Below, one piece after another: positions 4,888 to 6,841 of a DNA stretch of 6,841 bases. The notes under the pieces are model-generated. The model was not told the DNA's origin. It ran no database searches and was given only the letters and a program-made list of their open reading frames with translations. The stretch spans positions 386-7,226 of the forward strand of contig DDRH01000029.1 in assembly GCA_002343075.1 (NCBI GenBank), in the 5' to 3' direction. Numbering within the stretch: position 1 is the stretch's first letter; every line of letters begins with the position of its first letter. The position numbers were made by a program, and so were the translations under genes. The DNA comes from Phycisphaerales bacterium UBA2421 (GTDB taxonomy: Bacteria; Planctomycetota; Phycisphaerae; Tepidisphaerales; Tepidisphaeraceae).

Positions 4888-5331
4888 ATGAAGATTACCA
4901 CTTTTGCAATGTCGGCTGCCTTGGGCGCGGCGATGATTGTCGGCTGCGATCAGGATGCAACCACCAAGACCGCAGACAACGCGGCTCAGACGACCGAAGA
5001 TGCAGCCAAGGCGCTCGCAGCTTCGGCCGAACAAGCCAAGGACTCGGCCAGCGGCGAAGTGAAAGAAGCCGCGGGCGCCGCCGCCGATAAGGCTTCAGAG
5101 CTTGCCTCGAGCGCTAGCGAAGCGGTCACCAAGCAGGCCACAGAGTTGTACGAGAAGGCCATGGCGATGGTAAAAGAGAAGAATTTCGCGGGTGCAGAGG
5201 GGTTGGTCTCGCAGTTGGAAGCCCTCAAGGGCCAGTTGCCAGCCGACTGGGCCAGCAAGCTCGACTCGCTGAAGTCGGCAATCGAAACTGGCAAGAAAGC
5301 ACTGCAAGCGTTGCCCACCGGCGGTAACTGA
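4888..5331 (+). CDS. Alanine-rich helical lipoprotein, LEA-like, function unknown
   Basis: The 147-residue product has a lipoprotein signal: MK, a hydrophobic stretch at 5-18 and the lipobox IVGC with Cys20, giving a mature lipid-anchored protein of about 128 residues. Asp at +2 would mean inner-membrane retention under E. coli rules, which may not hold here. Residues 25-85 are very rich in Ala, Lys, Glu, Ser and Thr and loosely break into 11-residue units (TTEDAAKALAA, SAEQAKDSASG, EVKEAAGAAAD), like LEA-type or apolipoprotein-like amphipathic helices. Residues 85-140 are more ordered and could form two helices joined at LPADW (117-121). There is no catalytic motif. The ribosome site GGAGG (4875-4879) is 8 bp from the ATG. 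It has its own -10 at 4801 and a strong terminator at 5388, so it is monocistronic. A role in envelope or desiccation stress is a guess from composition only. Confidence 0.85.
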   Translation: MKITTFAMSAALGAAMIVGCDQDATTKTADNAAQTTEDAAKALAASAEQAKDSASGEVKEAAGAAADKASELASSASEAVTKQATELYEKAMAMVKEKNFAGAEGLVSQLEALKGQLPADWASKLDSLKSAIETGKKALQALPTGGN

Positions 5332-5387
5332 TCCACCGGATGAAAGTCGATTCAGTCCGGCGATTGTCGGATTGACAGGAAAAGAGA

Positions 5388-5423
5388 AACGCCTGCGGTC
5401 GAACACTCGATCGCAGGCGTTTT
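5388..5423. terminator. Bidirectional Rho-independent terminator
   Basis: Arms at 5388-5401 and 5408-5421 form a 14-bp stem, core CGCCTGCG/CGCAGGCG with one G-U pair, and a 6-base loop AACACT. On the plus strand it ends in TTTT and stops the lipoprotein transcript, 56 bp after its stop codon. On the minus strand the stem is followed by TTTCTCTTTTCC, so it also serves valS, whose stop codon is at 5475-5477. Confidence 0.9.
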
Positions 5424-5474
5424 CAGTTTCCCGTGCGCCGGGCAGACTCCAGCCGCCCGCAACGAATGGGCTGG

Positions 5475-6841
5475 CTATGGCAACTTCGCAAGCTCTGCCT
5501 CTGCTGCCTGCAGTTGCTCTTTTGTTTCGGCCACAAGCTTCGCCGGGGCGCGGGCGATATAGCCCTCGTTTGAAAGCCGGCCCTTCAGCGTGCTGATTTT
5601 CTTTTCCAATTCGTCTCGCTGCCGTGCAACGCGGGCTGCGTCGGCTGCAACATCGACAAGCCCCTCAATGAACAACTCACACTTGTCCGCAGTCGCTCGC
5701 ACCGCGCCGGCCGGGGGCGCGACATTTGGCGCGACGCCAGCGAGTCTGCATGTCGCCATCATCTCAATCGCGGGTTGCAGAGCCATGATCTGCCTTGCCG
5801 AATCGCCCGGTGCCATAATGTGCACCGTGACCGACTTTCGTGCGTCCACTTTGTAATCGTTCCGCACATTTCGAATCACCGAGACGAGTTCCTGAATCCG
5901 CGGGAAGATGTGCTCGCTGGCCTCAAGGAACCCACCAACCGATGGAAATGGCGCCCGAATCAGCCTCGACACATTCTCAGGGCAGTCGATGCGCCCCGGC
6001 AACCCCCGGCGGGGGCAGACTTCGTTCAGCTTCCACCAGAGTACCTCCGTGATGTGCGGAATCACCGGATGAAGCAGCCGCAGGGCACCATCAAGCACGC
6101 TCGCCAGAATCTGCGCCGTTTGCGCCTGCCTGCTGGCGTCCTTCATCTGTGGCTTGGCAAACTCGACATACCAGTCACAAAAGTCGCGCCAGAAGAAGTC
6201 GTACACCGCTTTGGCATATTGATCGAAGCGGTAACTCCCGAGCGTCGCGCTCACTTCCTCGACCGTCCGGTTAAACCGCGAGACGATCCAGCGGTCGGCC
6301 ATCGACCACTTCAGCTCATCGATTGGCTCGGGTGATGTTGCCGCCTTGCCGTTCTCCAGTTGCATCAGCACAAACCGCGAAGCATTCCAAAGCTTCACGG
6401 CAAACGACCGGCCGATGTCAAACTTTGACGACGTGTTTTTCCCCGTGGTTGAATCAAGCTCGACGGGCAGGCGGACATCCTGCGTGTTGGTGGCCATGCT
6501 TGCCAGCGTGTAACGCATGGCGTCCGCCCCGTGGCTGGCAATAATGTCCAGCGGATCAACGCCGTTGCCGAGCGACTTGCTCATCTTCCGGCCTTCGCCG
6601 TCCTGAATCACCGCGTGAATGTACACATCCTTAAACGGCACACAGCCGCGGAAGTAGAGGTTAAACATCGCCATCCGGCTGACCCAGAGCGTGATGATTT
6701 CTCGCGCGGTGCAAAGCAGGCTGGTGGGGTTCCAGGTGTTGAGGCTGGATTGTGGATCGTCGATTGTCGACTGTTCGGGCCAGCCGAGCGTGCTCAGCGG
6801 CCAGAGTGCCGAGGAGAACCAGGTGTCGAGGACGTCCGGGT
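5475..6841 (-). CDS. valS: Valyl-tRNA synthetase, C-terminal half (partial at window edge)
   Basis: The enzyme charges tRNA-Val with valine and edits misacylated threonine. The frame is open to the right edge, giving 454 visible residues from PDVLDTWFSSALWP; the start, the HIGH motif and most of the editing domain lie beyond 6841. The second half of the catalytic domain holds CTAREIITLWVSRM and the ATP-loop KMSKS (visible residues 85-89, codons 6587-6573) followed by LGNGVDPLDII. The anticodon-binding helical domain begins near MADRWIVSRFN and includes YDFFWRDFCDWYVE. The C-terminal coiled-coil tRNA-binding arm (last about 59 residues) has RLSNEGYIARAPAKL, typical of ValS and not of IleS or LeuS. 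An internal ATG at 6674 is not the start, as homology continues upstream. It ends at TAG 5475-5477, 51 bp from the shared terminator. No internal break is seen. Confidence 0.97.
   Translation of the reverse strand, partial: PDVLDTWFSSALWPLSTLGWPEQSTIDDPQSSLNTWNPTSLLCTAREIITLWVSRMAMFNLYFRGCVPFKDVYIHAVIQDGEGRKMSKSLGNGVDPLDIIASHGADAMRYTLASMATNTQDVRLPVELDSTTGKNTSSKFDIGRSFAVKLWNASRFVLMQLENGKAATSPEPIDELKWSMADRWIVSRFNRTVEEVSATLGSYRFDQYAKAVYDFFWRDFCDWYVEFAKPQMKDASRQAQTAQILASVLDGALRLLHPVIPHITEVLWWKLNEVCPRRGLPGRIDCPENVSRLIRAPFPSVGGFLEASEHIFPRIQELVSVIRNVRNDYKVDARKSVTVHIMAPGDSARQIMALQPAIEMMATCRLAGVAPNVAPPAGAVRATADKCELFIEGLVDVAADAARVARQRDELEKKISTLKGRLSNEGYIARAPAKLVAETKEQLQAAEAELAKLP

Noticed and set aside
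5775..6335. A 186-residue plus-strand frame inside valS.
   Set aside because: It is antisense to the conserved anticodon-binding domain of ValS; no start signal or family likeness.

Overview
The window looks like an ordinary stretch of a moderately GC-rich bacterial chromosome, with the edge of a CRISPR array at its left end. The conserved genes (purD, a class I photolyase, an SRAP protein, valS) are all bacterial. Three things suggest Planctomycetota, possibly Phycisphaerae: scattered single genes instead of long operons, the wording of the ValS catalytic core around the KMSKS loop, and a tRNA without an encoded CCA. This is an impression from remembered family sequences and was not tested by a search.

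Layout: (1) 1-355 is the right end of a CRISPR array, with five intact identical 37-bp repeats, one partial repeat and five spacers of 29-30 bp. Repeat length, spacing and the reverse-complement start GTTGCGGATTG fit type II, probably II-C, transcribed right to left. No cas gene is in the window. (2) 439-514 is a minus-strand tRNA-Pro(GGG) with its own promoter, about 80 bp upstream of the array in the same inferred direction. (3) 653-1933 is purD on the plus strand. (4) 1954-2448 is a minus-strand gene for an unrecognised 164-residue single-pass membrane protein, convergent with purD. (5) 2515-3277 is an SRAP (YedK/HMCES-like) gene broken in this sequence by a run of seven C; removing one C restores a full protein with every catalytic residue. 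(6) 3314-4774 is a class I CPD photolyase, 36 bp after the SRAP gene and probably co-transcribed, giving a small DNA-damage unit. (7) 4888-5331 encodes an alanine-rich helical lipoprotein. (8) 5388-5423 is a strong terminator that works for both flanking genes. (9) 5475-6841 is the C-terminal half of valS on the minus strand, running off the right edge.

The points most worth a second look are the poly-C frameshift in the SRAP gene (error, phase switch or +1 recoding site), the natural Trp-to-Tyr change in the middle of the photolyase electron-transfer triad, and promoter-like hexamers inside every CRISPR repeat. I did not find a clearly new multi-gene system; the missing partner of the array (cas9, cas1, cas2, tracrRNA) would lie left of the window or elsewhere.
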